A stretch of 40,279 nucleotides of DNA from a virus. The notes under the pieces are model-generated. The model did no database searches. It saw nothing but the letters and a program-made list of their open reading frames with translations, and was not told where the DNA came from. Shown in pieces: positions 9,025-16,497 of the stretch (positions are counted from its first letter, which is position 1; each line of letters opens with the position of its first letter). The stretch is from the IMG/VR virus record IMGVR_UViG_3300028653_000032, positions 1-40,279 of that record. One strand, written 5' to 3'. The position numbers and the translations under genes are program-made.

Positions 9025-10310
9025 AAAAAATATTACTATTGCTTAATATTATAATAAGCTGTTCTTCTATATGTTATGCTGTTCAACCTGTTCCTTATTC
9101 GTTTGACACTAGCACAACAACACGCACAGGCGATTTTCGTTTTGCTGGAAGAGTTCTTGTAGGTGCAACAACTGCACAGAATACTATAATCATCTCAAGC
9201 ACAACAGTAAATTTTGGGAGTGCTACAGTGTCGGGTTCAAATATTATAGCTTCATCTGCAACGTACTCTTTAAAATCAAGCACTGCAATATATGCCTTCA
9301 CTGCTAGCACTTCAACATATTCTGTTATTTCCGGAACAGCTTCTTACTCCACAATTTCAGCAGGAGTATTAGGTATGCCAGATATTGCAACTTTATCATC
9401 ATCTCAAACATTTTCAGGAACTAATACATTTAAAAAAATATCTTTTAGCACTGCAACAAGTGTTTCTCAAATCGTTTGGGCTGATGGAACAGTTAGTACA
9501 ACAGCAAGCTCTGGAGGCGGTTCATCTGCTGGTGCGGCATTTCTTGCAGCTAATCAGACATTTACGGGAAATAATAGTTTTTATGATTCTACAAGTGCTG
9601 CTTATCCATTAACAATGCAGGATACATATACCACAATACAATTTCATACAGGCGACTTATATCTATCAACTATTTTTGGAAATAATTTCAGAGTTGGATA
9701 CAATGGCTTAATTTACGGCGAAAGTGGAAAAGACAATGTTCTTTGCATTGCTATTGGCACAAGTGGTTTTATCGGAATGGGAACAAATCATCCTTCGCAA
9801 ACATTAGACGTTATAGGTAACATTGCCACCTCTGGAATGATTATATCTAGCGGAACGGGTAATAATTATTTTAAAGGTCTTATTAATGCCTCAAGTGCTA
9901 TATTTTCTGGTTATATAAATATATCCTCAATAACAGTATCAAATTTAAGCGGAACAGGATTAAGAGCTGTCATGGCTGATGCCTCCGGTACTCTATCGGC
10001 TCCAGTTTCAGACAAAAGACTGAAAATAAATATTAAACATCTTAATAGTGAGAATAAAATATTACAATTAAATCCAGTGTCGTTTAATTATAACACGCAA
10101 ATACAAAGAGTTTCCAGATTTGGGAATCAAAAAGAATATGGTTTAATTGCTCAAGAAGTAGAAAAAATACTTCCAGAACTTGTATTTGAAGACAAGGAAG
10201 GATGGAAAGGTGTAAAATATGAAAGCCTAATACCGATGCTTTTAAAATTAGCTCAAGAACAACAAAAAGAGATTGAACAACTAAAAAAAGAAATAAATAA
10301 GAGAAAATAA
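9021..10310 (+). CDS. Secreted fibre-like protein with C-terminal S74 intramolecular chaperone domain
   Basis: At 429 residues, it starts with a Sec signal peptide (MKKILLLLNIIISCSSICYA, cut before VQPVPY). The middle is a Ser/Thr/Ala/Tyr repeat region (TASTSTYSVISGTASYST) and a beta-helix-like part with SSQTFSGTNTF and ANQTFTGNNSF repeats. Residues about 330-429 are a Peptidase_S74 chaperone: SDKRLKINIKHL, NPVSFNY, YGLIAQEVEKILPELV and a C-terminal coiled coil. In this family the domain trimerises the fibre and then cuts itself off at the Ser of the SDxR motif. A signal peptide on a tail fibre is unexpected. Tail fibre and exported surface protein are both possible. Confidence 0.85.
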   Translation: MKKILLLLNIIISCSSICYAVQPVPYSFDTSTTTRTGDFRFAGRVLVGATTAQNTIIISSTTVNFGSATVSGSNIIASSATYSLKSSTAIYAFTASTSTYSVISGTASYSTISAGVLGMPDIATLSSSQTFSGTNTFKKISFSTATSVSQIVWADGTVSTTASSGGGSSAGAAFLAANQTFTGNNSFYDSTSAAYPLTMQDTYTTIQFHTGDLYLSTIFGNNFRVGYNGLIYGESGKDNVLCIAIGTSGFIGMGTNHPSQTLDVIGNIATSGMIISSGTGNNYFKGLINASSAIFSGYINISSITVSNLSGTGLRAVMADASGTLSAPVSDKRLKINIKHLNSENKILQLNPVSFNYNTQIQRVSRFGNQKEYGLIAQEVEKILPELVFEDKEGWKGVKYESLIPMLLKLAQEQQKEIEQLKKEINKRK

Positions 10311-10594
10311 TGAACAAATATCTAAAAGTCAATACGAGAAATTGGAAAAACATAAGACACAACTATTTTTATATGAGTATGGAAAAAATAGTTAAGCCTT
10401 TTCGCGGCCATAAAACTTGGATTCTTATTTTATTAATAAATTACTACATTAAACAGCATTGCCAATTTATTGATACATTTTATATAACATTGTTTTTCAG
10501 CGCAATGATTCTATTGATTAAAGAATGGGCTGATAGAAAAATAAGAGAATATATAATTAATTTGCATATTGCCGCCGCAAAAAAGGGGAAATAA
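10310..10594 (+). CDS. Small membrane protein, possible holin
   Basis: The 94-residue protein starts by TAATG overlap with the fibre gene (an internal ATG at 10373 is an alternative start). It has a basic N-terminus, then two likely membrane segments (TWILILLINYY and FYITLFFSAMILLI), and a basic C-terminus ending HIAAAKKGK. Two short membrane spans with charged ends fit a class II holin, but the location among fibre genes also allows another role. No family was recognised. Confidence 0.6.
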   Translation: MNKYLKVNTRNWKNIRHNYFYMSMEKIVKPFRGHKTWILILLINYYIKQHCQFIDTFYITLFFSAMILLIKEWADRKIREYIINLHIAAAKKGK

Positions 10595-10595
10595 T

Positions 10596-10868
10596 ATGCC
10601 ATATAAAACAATATATGATCTAAACGGAAATCCGGTTCAGCTTGTTTATATTGATAGTGAAGTTTGTTGCATGGTTTGCGATGCAGCTGACCCTTCAAGG
10701 GTTTTTTTTGGAGTAGCAGAAGCAGTACATGGAAAAAATATTCCTGCTTCTTTTGCTTTATCTGTTTGGGAGATATGGATTATAGATTCTATCGGAAATA
10801 AGTTCTTTGCAAATGGAGTTGGAGGATACATGGATTTGGTTTGGAACAACAGGGCTTCGTACTTTTAA
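10596..10868 (+). CDS. Small tail-region protein of unknown function
   Basis: I chose ATG 10596 (90 residues), which has AAGGGGAA just upstream, over an in-frame TTG at 10569 that would overlap the previous gene. The protein begins MPYKTIYDLNGNPVQ, contains a CCMVC motif around residue 24 and ends in WNNRASYF. It may be a small fibre accessory or chaperone. The next gene's ATG follows two bases after its stop. I do not recognise the family. Confidence 0.6.
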   Translation: MPYKTIYDLNGNPVQLVYIDSEVCCMVCDAADPSRVFFGVAEAVHGKNIPASFALSVWEIWIIDSIGNKFFANGVGGYMDLVWNNRASYF

Positions 10869-10869
10869 A

Positions 10870-13140
10870 ATGAAAAAAATACTGTTTCTATTATTATCTT
10901 TATACTCTATATGTTATGCAACTTTTCCAGAAGTTGATTATGATGGATATCATTATATTCTAGACCCTTTTGCTAAATCTTCTAATGGGATGTTAAATGG
11001 GGCATATGTTAATTATACAAATTCTTTTTCTCAGCTTAGAGACAGCAGCACTTTTGTGCCTGTATACACATTAACAGCAGGAAATGCCAATAATTCTTTA
11101 TTGTTAAATGGTTATCCGTCAAGCCACTTTATGACAGTTGGTTCTTCAGCTGGTATAACGGCTCTTTCTCAAGCAACAGATTCTATGACTTTTGTTATTC
11201 CAAATGCCAGCACTGCAACTTTTGCATATAATGCAAATAATTTAAACGGATTAACCTCATCATATATAATAGCTGTATCAACCAGCTTAATTTCTCCGCC
11301 AAATCTTTCTCCTTATCTTTTAATTACAAACGCAGCAACAACATATTTTACTATTTCGAGCGGCACAGTTAATCAAGTAAACATTTATAATTTACAGCAA
11401 GCAACTGGCTCAATTATATCTCTGTTATTAAATAGCACAAACACATTCACCGGAAGAAATACTTTTACGCAATATACCACTATTTATTCCACAATGTCAG
11501 TACAATATCAATTGGGGATAGGCTGTGCTCCCTTATATGCGCTTGATGTGCAATCTCCGAATACGAGTCTTTTCAGAACAGCACAATCAGGTATTTATGA
11601 CTCATTAAATTATATAATGAGCAGTTACACTCTTCCTGCTCCGAATGTTGTTAGTGCTTCAGGAGAAGTGAATGGTGCTAGGCTTGCATGGATGGCTTGG
11701 GATAACAATACCGGCACAGGCTGGATTTCAAACAACTCATGGCCTGTCTGGTTAAAATATGATTTTGGATCCGGTAATACTTATATAGTCATTCGATATA
11801 CAATGTATGGAGTCAATACGACTTCGCCAGAAACAAATCTCGCTCCCAAGTCTTGGGTTTTACAGGCTTCTAATGATAATAGCTTCTGGGTTAGTCTTGA
11901 CACCCAAACAAACGCTTCTGCTTGGAGTTCTGGCGAAATAAGAACATATGATTTTGTTAATACAACACCATATAGATATTACAGAATTTGGGGAACTGCT
12001 TCTCAGGGCGGTACTTATTTTTGCATTGCGGATATGACGTTACAGACAAATTTAGCCAATGCTTTAAATGTTACACCCGCATTAACAACTTTTGGGATGA
12101 GAACCAGCACAGGAACTTTAGCCTCCGGAAATGGTGTGATAACTATTGTCGGCGAAGCTTTAAGAGGAAGAATAACAGGTCTGAGACAAATATACTTTGA
12201 AACAATAAATGATGATTATGGTTCAGCGTGGATGAAAATTGTAAATAGAGCATATATGCTAGGTGTAGCTTTTGGTTGCAATTCTACTTTTGGATTAGAC
12301 ACATTTGACATGATGTTTTTCTGCCAAGACCAGATAACCTATCGAACGATACGACTTGAAAATAGGATTGGTCTTGCATTAACAGGAAGCAGACCTGAGT
12401 TTCAAATAGGTAATCAGACCGGCGGGGTACATCCCACGCTTTGCATTTCCGACACAGCAGGTCTCTTTTTACAACCTCTTAGTGTAATGACAACTGGTAG
12501 TGCAACATTTAATGTTAGTGGGACTGTTCACATGTCTTCAGACGCCGTCACAGGCCATGGAATGTATCTCATTAATGGCGGCAATATAGGCATAGGCACA
12601 TCAAGTCCTTTTTCCACATTGAATGTTAATGGTATAACATCTCTAGGTTCTGCAACAAACTACTTTCAGTCATCATCAACTGGTGTTATTTTTGTAGGAA
12701 GTAGTGCTTGCCTTCCTCATTCATCATTATATGCGGAAGACATATCTTCAACGGTTGTTATAGCTAGCACATATACATATTCAGGTCTTACTGGAGGCTT
12801 ATCAGACGGCAACTCTGTTGGTTTTACTATTTCTGGAAGTTCTTGCGCAATATGCGGAGTTAAAGGAGTATATATAGTGTCGTGGAGTGTTTCTGCTATG
12901 CTTGCCTCTGGTGCGAATCAACACATTGAAGGCAAAATATTGGTAAATCAAACTGCACAAGTGAACGGTTTATCCGTAACTCATATTCAAAACACTACCG
13001 ACGAACAATCTTTTTCTGGCTCAGGTATTGTCAGTTTAAATGTTGGAGACACTATTGGTCTATGTTTTCAAAATCAGACAGCTGTAAATAATATAATAGT
13101 GACCCATGTTAGCATGTCGGTTTTTCAAATAGGAGGATAA
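10870..13140 (+). CDS. Secreted receptor-binding-like protein with discoidin (F5/8 type C) domain
   Basis: ATG 10870 gives 756 residues starting with a signal peptide, MKKILFLLLSLYSICYA, close in sequence to that of the 9021 gene. An in-frame TTG at 10807 would overlap the previous gene and bury the signal. Residues about 255-400 look like a discoidin sugar-binding fold (WMAWDNNTGTGWISN, WVLQASNDNSFWVSL, YRYYRIWGT). Residues about 620-756 look like a C1q/TNF-type trimeric jelly roll (KGVYIVSWSVS, LNVGDTIGLCFQN). Such domains bind cell-surface glycans. It may be the main host-recognition protein, but export by the Sec system is odd for a virion part. Confidence 0.8.
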   Translation: MKKILFLLLSLYSICYATFPEVDYDGYHYILDPFAKSSNGMLNGAYVNYTNSFSQLRDSSTFVPVYTLTAGNANNSLLLNGYPSSHFMTVGSSAGITALSQATDSMTFVIPNASTATFAYNANNLNGLTSSYIIAVSTSLISPPNLSPYLLITNAATTYFTISSGTVNQVNIYNLQQATGSIISLLLNSTNTFTGRNTFTQYTTIYSTMSVQYQLGIGCAPLYALDVQSPNTSLFRTAQSGIYDSLNYIMSSYTLPAPNVVSASGEVNGARLAWMAWDNNTGTGWISNNSWPVWLKYDFGSGNTYIVIRYTMYGVNTTSPETNLAPKSWVLQASNDNSFWVSLDTQTNASAWSSGEIRTYDFVNTTPYRYYRIWGTASQGGTYFCIADMTLQTNLANALNVTPALTTFGMRTSTGTLASGNGVITIVGEALRGRITGLRQIYFETINDDYGSAWMKIVNRAYMLGVAFGCNSTFGLDTFDMMFFCQDQITYRTIRLENRIGLALTGSRPEFQIGNQTGGVHPTLCISDTAGLFLQPLSVMTTGSATFNVSGTVHMSSDAVTGHGMYLINGGNIGIGTSSPFSTLNVNGITSLGSATNYFQSSSTGVIFVGSSACLPHSSLYAEDISSTVVIASTYTYSGLTGGLSDGNSVGFTISGSSCAICGVKGVYIVSWSVSAMLASGANQHIEGKILVNQTAQVNGLSVTHIQNTTDEQSFSGSGIVSLNVGDTIGLCFQNQTAVNNIIVTHVSMSVFQIGG

Positions 13141-13181
13141 ACTAAATTTGGTATAAAAAATAAAAAAAGGAGGTGATTTCA

Positions 13182-13484
13182 ATGGATATTAATAAAATAC
13201 TCGCAATGATTCCGGGCAATAATTATAAAACAATAGTTGGAGTTTTGGGACTTATTGTTTGTTATTGTTTACAAGCAAAAGGTGTAATTGTTTCAGATTA
13301 TATTTTTAAAGCTTTTCAAGGTTTAGTTGCAATAGGTTTGATACATAAACTCGAAAAAGTTAAAGAAGATATTTCGCAGTTAAAAGGCGACATGACTGAT
13401 TCGATTGACAGTCTTACTGAATCAATAAAACCAGAGGAGAAAAAATGCGAACAATCACCTGTGCAATCTTCACAGCCTCAATAA
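13182..13484 (+). CDS. Small membrane protein of the lysis region, holin candidate
   Basis: ATG 13182 follows a perfect AAGGAGGTGAT ribosome site (13167-13177) and gives 100 residues; GTG 13173 lies inside that site and is less likely. One membrane segment (TIVGVLGLIVCYCL) is followed by an amphipathic region (FKAFQGLVAIGLIHKLEKV) and a charged coiled-coil-like tail. It resembles small phage holin-type proteins. It overlaps the next gene by 40 bases. Confidence 0.6.
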   Translation: MDINKILAMIPGNNYKTIVGVLGLIVCYCLQAKGVIVSDYIFKAFQGLVAIGLIHKLEKVKEDISQLKGDMTDSIDSLTESIKPEEKKCEQSPVQSSQPQ

Positions 13485-13876
13485 TGTTTTTAATTTCTGG
13501 TTGTTCTGGATTGGGTACTTCATTGCTGCATCCTGAATTTACAGCACTAAAAGCTAATGGGGACGCCAATGCTGTTAAAGTTCAGGGCGATATTGCTCCT
13601 ATAAAAGCGCCTATAAAAGCCGAAGCACAAGCTCAAGCGCAAGCCGTAATAGGAGACAACGAAGCCAATCATACAACCGTTGGCGGTAATATGAAAGTAA
13701 ATAACGATTCCGCTATAATGAAGGAGTATATTAACGGAATGAAAGAATGGCACGAAAACGACAACAGAAAAGACAGATATATAATTGGTGCGCTTGTTTT
13801 ATTGTATTTAAAAGTATTTGCTTTATTAACATGGGTTGTTCAACGCGATATTAGAAAAAAGGAGAGTTTATCATGA
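13445..13876 (+). CDS. Candidate unimolecular spanin (u-spanin) lipoprotein
   Basis: The 143-residue protein has an N-terminal lipoprotein signal with lipobox LISGC (Cys20), a periplasmic stretch rich in Ala, Gln and Lys (about 25-110), and a C-terminal membrane segment (YIIGALVLLYLKVFALLTWVV, about 113-133) followed by a basic tail. An outer-membrane lipid anchor plus an inner-membrane C-terminal span is the defining layout of u-spanins, which fuse the two membranes in the last step of lysis. It sits in the lysis block three genes before the endolysin. GAGGAG precedes the ATG. The sequence family itself was not recognised. Confidence 0.65.
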   Translation: MRTITCAIFTASIMFLISGCSGLGTSLLHPEFTALKANGDANAVKVQGDIAPIKAPIKAEAQAQAQAVIGDNEANHTTVGGNMKVNNDSAIMKEYINGMKEWHENDNRKDRYIIGALVLLYLKVFALLTWVVQRDIRKKESLS

Positions 13877-14280
13877 AAAAATTAGCTATTGCATTTTTAG
13901 TTGTAATGTTTTTAGGCGCATTAACTTCTATAGTATTAGCAGACGACACAGCGAGTGCATATTTTAAAATCGGACAAGCTGAGTTTGTTTATCCGCTTTC
14001 AAACGCTTCTGTAATTTCTCTATATGATTACTGGAAAGGAGAAGGACTTATAGGAGCAGAATCAAGCCTTGTAAAATACCAGCGTCTTAATCTTAATTTC
14101 GGCGCAGTAACTTCTTTTATTGCAAACGGGATGCCTTTTGTTTCTTTAGACTTTGACTGGTGTGGCCTTATCACTAATTCTTCACAAACAAAACTGGCAA
14201 GAGTTGGAATATGGTTTGGTAAAGATTTTAAAAATAACGATAACAGAGCCGGAATAAAAGCATCTATACCTGTTTGGTAA
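13873..14280 (+). CDS. Exported small protein, possibly outer-membrane associated
   Basis: The 135-residue protein starts by ATGA overlap with the spanin candidate. It has a Sec signal peptide (MKKLAIAFLVVMFLGALTSIVLA, cut before DDTAS). The mature part alternates polar and aromatic residues (YQRLNLNFGAVTSF, FVSLDFDWCGLI, ARVGIWFGKDF) and ends in a C-terminal Trp (IPVW), like short outer-membrane beta strands. It may help lysis or modify the host surface, for example in superinfection exclusion. This is inference; no family was recognised. Confidence 0.7.
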   Translation: MKKLAIAFLVVMFLGALTSIVLADDTASAYFKIGQAEFVYPLSNASVISLYDYWKGEGLIGAESSLVKYQRLNLNFGAVTSFIANGMPFVSLDFDWCGLITNSSQTKLARVGIWFGKDFKNNDNRAGIKASIPVW

Positions 14281-14302
14281 AATCTAACAAAAGGGGATTT
14301 CG

Positions 14303-14632
14303 ATGGGAGAACTACTAGCAGCAGTGGCGCCAAAAATAGCAAGTGAATGGGGAATTGTAGCAGCAATTGCGGTTGTGCTGGTTACAGGGATGATGATTAT
14401 GTTCTTCTTTGTAATTAGATGGATCTTGAATCAGCAAGTAAGAATTCTTGATATGGCAGATAAGCAAAATGAGAAATGGCAAAATGTTCTTGATAAACAT
14501 ACTGAGCAAGCTGCCTTGTTTCACACAACTGTTTTGCAAGCACAAACATATCAAAGAGACGAGCATAAAGAGCATAAAGAAATACTTATTGAAATCAACA
14601 GAGCAGCAACAACTCTAATTGCAAAAATCTAG
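14303..14632 (+). CDS. Holin-like protein with one membrane span and coiled coil
   Basis: The 109-residue protein has one strong membrane span (WGIVAAIAVVLVTGMMIMFFFVI, about 16-38) and then a charged coiled coil to the C-terminus. Single-span proteins with a cytoplasmic coiled coil directly before an endolysin often act as holins or holin partners (BhlA-like). AAGGGG precedes ATG 14303, and the endolysin starts eight bases after its stop. Confidence 0.65.
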   Translation: MGELLAAVAPKIASEWGIVAAIAVVLVTGMMIMFFFVIRWILNQQVRILDMADKQNEKWQNVLDKHTEQAALFHTTVLQAQTYQRDEHKEHKEILIEINRAATTLIAKI

Positions 14633-14640
14633 GAGAAAAT

Positions 14641-15138
14641 ATGTCGATGATAGATCATATCAGAAATGTACTGCCTCAATTAAAATTTAATTATCCAGGA
14701 GACAAAAGCTGGAGAATTTCGCAGCCATACGGTGCAAAAAATACTTGGGATAAGTGGCATATTGATACCGAAGGAATGTGGCAACCTGGACAAATCAACG
14801 GTTTTGGTTGTCATAAAGGTATTGATTTTGCTATTCCAGAAGGAACACCTATTCAAGCAATATGCGAAGGCTCTTGTTTTAAATCAGACTTGCAAAATCC
14901 AAATGATATAAAAGATGGTTTTGGAATGCGGATTTGGCAGCAGTTTACTTTTGACAATTTAACTTTCAGTATTTTTTATGCACACCTCTCTCTTGTGCAA
15001 ATTTTACCTGGTAATAAAATATCTGCAAAACAAGAAATTGCTTTAAGTGGAAACACAGGACACTCAACCGGCGCTCATTTACATTTGGAACTAAGAGACC
15101 CTTTAGGGCAATCTCATCCAATAATTTTTATCGATTAA
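14641..15138 (+). CDS. M23-family peptidase endolysin
   Basis: The 165-residue protein is a single LytM/M23 zinc endopeptidase domain. It shows HKGIDFAIPEGTPI (zinc ligands His58 and Asp62), FYAHLS, and SGNTGHSTGAHLHLEL with the HxH ligand and catalytic His. It would cut peptide cross-bridges of the cell wall. There is no signal peptide, so it needs a holin. It is the last gene of the late block and is followed by a strong terminator. GGAGAA precedes the ATG. Confidence 0.92.
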   Translation: MSMIDHIRNVLPQLKFNYPGDKSWRISQPYGAKNTWDKWHIDTEGMWQPGQINGFGCHKGIDFAIPEGTPIQAICEGSCFKSDLQNPNDIKDGFGMRIWQQFTFDNLTFSIFYAHLSLVQILPGNKISAKQEIALSGNTGHSTGAHLHLELRDPLGQSHPIIFID

Positions 15139-15143
15139 AAACC

Positions 15144-15210
15144 AACGTCGCAAGGTGAAGAAAGCCTCCTCATGCTTTATCTTCTGCCCGCCCTTGCGGC
15201 GTTCTTTTTT
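15144..15210 (+). terminator. Strong intrinsic terminator after the endolysin gene
   Basis: AACGTCGCAAGG (15144-15155) pairs with CCTTGCGGCGTT (15192-15203) with one G-U pair. An inner stem GAAGA/TCTTC with AAGC/GCTT lies inside. A run of six T follows at 15205-15210. It ends the late transcript just before the first early promoter. Confidence 0.85.
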
Positions 15211-15236
15211 GTCTAAAAACTATTTCTTAGAAAGAC

Positions 15237-15265
15237 TTGACATCACCAATAAAATGTATTATACT
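15237..15265 (+). promoter_or_regulatory. Near-consensus sigma70-type promoter (early)
   Basis: TTGACA at 15237-15242, a spacer of exactly 17 bases, then TATACT at 15260-15265. Transcription would start near 15272 and read into the first early genes. It lies directly after the late terminator. Confidence 0.85.
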
Positions 15266-15312
15266 ATTATTAAGGAGGAAGGAATTTATAAAAAATGAAA
15301 AAGGGAGCAGTT

Positions 15313-15513
15313 ATGTTAAAGGTTAAAAATGATATTTGGTGTCCAGTAAAAGTATATGTTAATAATTGTTATACTTCAACAATACAAGTTTGCGGAACAG
15401 CTATATCTTGCAAGCAAGTAGTGGAAAGTATTAAAAGAAAAGGATTCACGTTCAGTAATCATAAAGTGATTCCTGTAAAAGGTTGCACAGTTACAGCGAA
15501 ATTCAAATATTAA
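15313..15513 (+). CDS. Small early protein of unknown function
   Basis: This is the first gene after the early promoter. ATG 15313 (66 residues, MLKVKNDIWCPVKV) has GGAG at a 5-base spacing. An ATG at 15295 (72 residues) is in frame, but its AAGGAGG lies 16 bases away. It is small, basic and beta-rich with four Cys (WCPVKV, NNCYTS, QVCGTAISCKQ). No family was recognised. First-position early genes of phages often act on host functions, which is inference only. Confidence 0.65.
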   Translation: MLKVKNDIWCPVKVYVNNCYTSTIQVCGTAISCKQVVESIKRKGFTFSNHKVIPVKGCTVTAKFKY

Positions 15514-15522
15514 AGAGGATAT

Positions 15523-15750
15523 ATGAATATAATATTTTGTGGTTCGGCTTGCATTGGTAATCTTAAAACACACTATCAAGCGCAGCGAATTAATTTAACA
15601 GGGAATCTTATTATTAAAGATTTAGAAAATCCAATTAATAATATTATTATTCCTAAAAAATATGTACTTACATTTAATCCTGAATTTTGCTATTATGCTA
15701 TTGATGATGCAGCAGACCTGGGAAAGCTAAAATTTATAAGAATAGGATAA
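15523..15750 (+). CDS. Small early protein of unknown function
   Basis: The 75-residue protein begins MNIIFCGSACIGN and ends LGKLKFIRIG. AGAGGA lies just before ATG 15523. It contains an NLIIKDLENPINNIIIPKKY stretch of alternating hydrophobic residues, suggesting beta structure. It is co-transcribed with its neighbours from the 15237 promoter. I do not recognise it. Confidence 0.6.
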   Translation: MNIIFCGSACIGNLKTHYQAQRINLTGNLIIKDLENPINNIIIPKKYVLTFNPEFCYYAIDDAADLGKLKFIRIG

Positions 15751-15753
15751 ACA

Positions 15754-15909
15754 ATGCTTATAATATATGTTATATCAACAATAATTATCATTATCCTAAC
15801 AACAATAGTTGTTATGCTTGTAGATATAGCATATATTAAAATTTCAAATAAGCCATTGACAATGTCGCAAAAAAGAAATATAATTATCAGGAAGCAGGGC
15901 AGAAGTTAA
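15754..15909 (+). CDS. 51-residue single-span membrane protein
   Basis: ATG 15754 opens four bases after the previous stop. The N-terminal half is one long membrane span (VISTIIIIILTTIVVMLVDI), followed by a basic tail (SQKRNIIIRKQGRS). No good ribosome site is visible, so it probably relies on coupling to the upstream gene. The function is unknown. Confidence 0.55.
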   Translation: MLIIYVISTIIIIILTTIVVMLVDIAYIKISNKPLTMSQKRNIIIRKQGRS

Positions 15910-15931
15910 AGGGGAAACAGGAGGTACTTAA

Positions 15932-16279
15932 ATGAGTACAAAGAAAGAAGCAAAAGTAAAAAAGGAAACGATATTTGATATCGACCTTTTAAAAATCTCA
16001 ACAGAAGAGTTGAGAATGCTTAGGCATCAGTTTTATGCAAGGCGCACAAACGCTAGCGATGAAACAAGAGTTTTGTGTAATAAAAGAATAGCTGAGTTGA
16101 AAAAGATTCTTCTTTCTCGCAAAGAAAAAGAGCCTAAGAAAGTTACAAAGAAAGTTACAAAGAAAGTTACAAAGAAAGTTACAAAGAAAGTTACAAAGAA
16201 AGTTACAAAGAAAGTCGCTCAAGAGGCAGCACAAGAAACTATTTCTAATGCGCCAGACACAGATAAACCAAACGCATAA
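15932..16279 (+). CDS. Basic protein with KKVT repeats, paralogous in part to the 16523 gene
   Basis: The 115-residue protein has two parts. Residues about 18-66 form a helical motif (EELRMLRHQFYARR … KRIAELKKILLSRK) that matches a segment of the neighbour at 16523 (ETLRMFRHRLYATK … GKIEELRQELIRRK), so the two are related. Residues about 69-95 are six KKVT repeats plus KKV, very like histone-H1-type or HMG-type tails that bind nucleic acid. GGAGG at 15920-15924 serves the ATG. A DNA- or RNA-binding role is inferred from charge only. Confidence 0.75.
   Translation: MSTKKEAKVKKETIFDIDLLKISTEELRMLRHQFYARRTNASDETRVLCNKRIAELKKILLSRKEKEPKKVTKKVTKKVTKKVTKKVTKKVTKKVAQEAAQETISNAPDTDKPNA
16136..16207 (+). 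repeat. Six tandem copies of a 12-base unit (AAGAAAGTTACA)
   Basis: The unit AAGAAAGTTACA is repeated six times without a mismatch and encodes (KKVT)6. Perfect identity at the DNA level suggests recent slippage expansion, so copy number probably varies between relatives. Confidence 0.97.
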
Positions 16280-16302
16280 GCGTTAATAAAATAAAATAAA
16301 AA

Positions 16303-16339
16303 GCACCTATCATTAAACCCCTTGTGATAGGTGTTTTTT
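16303..16339 (+). terminator. Intrinsic terminator
   Basis: CACCTATCA (16304-16312) pairs with TGATAGGTG (16325-16333), followed by six T (16334-16339). It ends the first early transcript only five bases before the next promoter's -35 box. Confidence 0.88.
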
Positions 16340-16344
16340 ATTGC

Positions 16345-16373
16345 TTGACATTATAAAAACAATTTGGTAAAAT
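16345..16373 (+). promoter_or_regulatory. Near-consensus sigma70-type promoter (second early)
   Basis: TTGACA at 16345-16350, 17-base spacer, TAAAAT at 16368-16373. The start would be near 16380. It drives the block that begins with the 16523 gene and queC, unless stopped in the leader at 16443-16497. Confidence 0.85.
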
Positions 16374-16395
16374 ATATACATAATAATAAAACTTC

Positions 16396-16497
16396 GTTAT
16401 ACAGGAAACAATGCTTAACAACTTGTATCAACTTAAAAAATCAAGACATTGCAAACAGCACTTTTTAAAATGCTGCTTTTTTGATGTCTTTTTTTAT
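16396..16497 (+). terminator. Leader hairpin plus nested terminator: candidate attenuator or short leader RNA
   Basis: After the promoter the leader can fold GTTATACA (16396-16403) with TGTATCAAC (16424-16432, one bulge). A nested structure follows: AAGACAT (16443-16449) with ATGTCTT (16484-16490), enclosing CAGCA (16456-16460) with TGCTG (16471-16475). A T-run follows the last stem. A terminator between promoter and first gene suggests attenuation, antitermination or a small RNA of about 110 bases. I found no match to a preQ1 riboswitch core. Confidence 0.6.

Noticed and set aside
16136-16207. CRISPR-like array
   Set aside because: The 12-base units are contiguous without spacers and encode part of a protein.
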